Assembly (NCBI RefSeq): GCF_007829435.1
Contig: NZ_VLJN01000065.1
Span: 96,190 to 150,292, forward strand
Origin: Cupriavidus gilardii J11
Lineage (GTDB): Bacteria; Pseudomonadota; Gammaproteobacteria; Burkholderiales; Burkholderiaceae
Direction of reading: 5' to 3'
Length of the DNA: 54,103 bases
Made by a program: the position numbers and the translations under genes. This document shows positions 53,087 to 54,103 of the stretch, piece by piece (the first letter of the stretch is position 1; the number at the start of each line of letters is the position of its first letter). The notes under the pieces were generated by a model. It ran no database searches and was not told the origin of the DNA. It worked only from the letters and a program-made list of their open reading frames with translations.

Positions 53087-54103
53087 ATGACCGAGAATAC
53101 GCGACCCCTGCGCCGCCCTCTGCTGGGCGCCGCCCTGTCCGCCGCCGCGCTCTCCCTGTGCGGCATCACACCTGACCTGCTCGCCGCCGGCCCGCGCCGC
53201 GTCAGTATCCGCGAGGAGGAAATCGATCCCGGTCGCTATCGGAATCACCCGCAAGCCGCGGCCTTCATCGACGAGATGGTGGCGCGCCATGGATTCCCGC
53301 GCGCCACGCTTGAGGGCTGGTTTGAGCAGACCGTGTATTCCGCCACCGTCGCGCGGCTGATCATGCCGCCCGCCACGCCCGGCCGGAAGAGCTGGCGCGC
53401 CTATCGCTCGCGCTTTATCGAGCCGATCCGCATCAATGCCGGGCTGCGCTTCTGGCAGCAGCATCGTGACACCTTGCGTCGCGCGGAGACCGAGTTCGGC
53501 GTCCCCGCTTCGGTGATCGTCGGCATCATCGGTGTCGAAACGATCTATGGGCGGGACATGGGCAACTTCCGCGTGGTCGATTCACTGTCGACACTGGCGT
53601 TCGACTACCCCGAGACGCCAAACCGCGATTCGCGTTCGCGGATGTTCCGGCAGCAGCTGCAGGACTATCTGCTGTGGTGCCGCGATACCAATACCGATGT
53701 GTTCTCGATGCTCGGCTCGTATGCGGGCGCGATCGGCATTCCGCAGTTCATGCCGACCAGCCTGCGCGAGTACGCCACCGATTTCGATGGCGACGGGCAT
53801 ATCGATCTGCGCAACAGCCCGGTGGACGCCATCGGCAGCGTGGCGCGCTTCCTGCAGCTGCATGGCTGGGAGACCGGACGCCCGGTGGTTTGGCGCCTCA
53901 ATAACGACGAGGGCAGCCTTGGCATCGCCGCCGCGGCGGCCGACGGCGAGCCGTGGCCCACGCGTACGCTGAATCAGTTGACCAGGGCGGGCCTGAGGCT
54001 CGACGAGCCTCGCGAAGGAGAAACCGGCGTGCTGGTGGTCGATCTGCCGACGCCCGGTGCGCCGACCGAGTACATGATCGGCCTGCGCAACTTCTATGTA
54101 TTG
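53087..54103 (+). CDS. mltB: Lytic murein transglycosylase B (N-terminal part)
   Basis: The frame is open from the ATG at 53087 to the window edge (339 codons, no stop), so the gene is cut by the boundary. A signal peptide occupies about residues 1-37. The enzyme cleaves peptidoglycan strands between MurNAc and GlcNAc in the periplasm. VIVGIIGVETIYGRDMGNFR contains the catalytic Glu, and GAIGIPQFMPTSLREYATDF with DGDGHIDL follows, both typical of MltB. AAAGGA lies 6 bases upstream. No lipobox is seen at the N-terminus, unlike E. coli MltB. Confidence 0.94.
   Translation, partial: MTENTRPLRRPLLGAALSAAALSLCGITPDLLAAGPRRVSIREEEIDPGRYRNHPQAAAFIDEMVARHGFPRATLEGWFEQTVYSATVARLIMPPATPGRKSWRAYRSRFIEPIRINAGLRFWQQHRDTLRRAETEFGVPASVIVGIIGVETIYGRDMGNFRVVDSLSTLAFDYPETPNRDSRSRMFRQQLQDYLLWCRDTNTDVFSMLGSYAGAIGIPQFMPTSLREYATDFDGDGHIDLRNSPVDAIGSVARFLQLHGWETGRPVVWRLNNDEGSLGIAAAAADGEPWPTRTLNQLTRAGLRLDEPREGETGVLVVDLPTPGAPTEYMIGLRNFYVL

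Noticed and set aside
1-54103. tRNA, rRNA, CRISPR array, insertion sequence, toxin-antitoxin or prophage genes
   Set aside because: No cloverleaf-like sequence, spaced direct repeats, transposase or phage-type protein was recognised in any gap or frame.

Overview
The window looks like an ordinary chromosomal stretch of a high-GC betaproteobacterium of the family Burkholderiaceae, most like Cupriavidus/Ralstonia. That placement is an inference from gene content and order: yebC-purD-hemF-nadD-rsfS-rlmH-maf-rng, rpsP-rimM-trmD-rplS, etfB-etfA next to an acyl-CoA dehydrogenase, and a polyhydroxyalkanoate (PHA) depolymerase. The strong third-position GC bias also produces very long antisense open frames that are not genes. 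About 53 protein genes are supported. I see no rRNA, tRNA, CRISPR array, transposase or prophage.

Layout. 1-4083: the end of a BMP-type nucleoside ABC transporter operon (ATPase, two permeases, lipoprotein receptor). 4288-8502: small membrane proteins, then qorA, mgsA, an SDR oxidoreductase and an EamA-type exporter. 8750-18851: housekeeping genes upp, a HerA-like ATPase, yebC, purD, hemF, nadD, rsfS (with an unusual basic tail), rlmH, maf and rng. 19015-21483: an accessory block of four unrecognised small genes, two of them lipoproteins. 21544-27377: a peroxidase-like CMD protein, then LPS assembly (msbA, two glycosyltransferases, an O-antigen ligase-like protein). 27623-36795: dnaE, trhO, a NUDIX hydrolase, the rplS-trmD-rimM-rpsP operon and an exported sorbosone dehydrogenase-like protein. 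36958-38796: four small orphan genes including a TM2-domain protein. 38793-43293: PHA depolymerase, radical SAM protein, an Lrp-type regulator and divergent dadA. 43512-44321: an orphan protein with an F-box-like segment and 19-residue repeats. 44398-54103: acyl-CoA dehydrogenase, etfA/etfB, metQ-metI-metN, an ECHDC3-like crotonase, a deacetylase-like protein, and mltB running off the end.

The most striking non-coding structure is a dispersed palindromic element built around CTCTCCCGC..GCGGGAGAG, present at eight intergenic sites. Two copies are complete, about 130 bp long with 31-34 bp terminal inverted repeats and a shared core, so they look like a small non-autonomous (MITE/REP-like) element. 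Two partial copies sit just before the last gene, the solute receptor, of two different ABC operons. Short tandem repeats (8-16 bp units) also recur in the gaps, before upp and maf, between rimM and trmD, and near qorA and waaL.

The best candidates for undescribed biology are the F-box-like repeat protein, the 19-21.5 kb orphan block, and the histone-H1-like tail on RsfS. No gap between annotated genes exceeds 300 bases.
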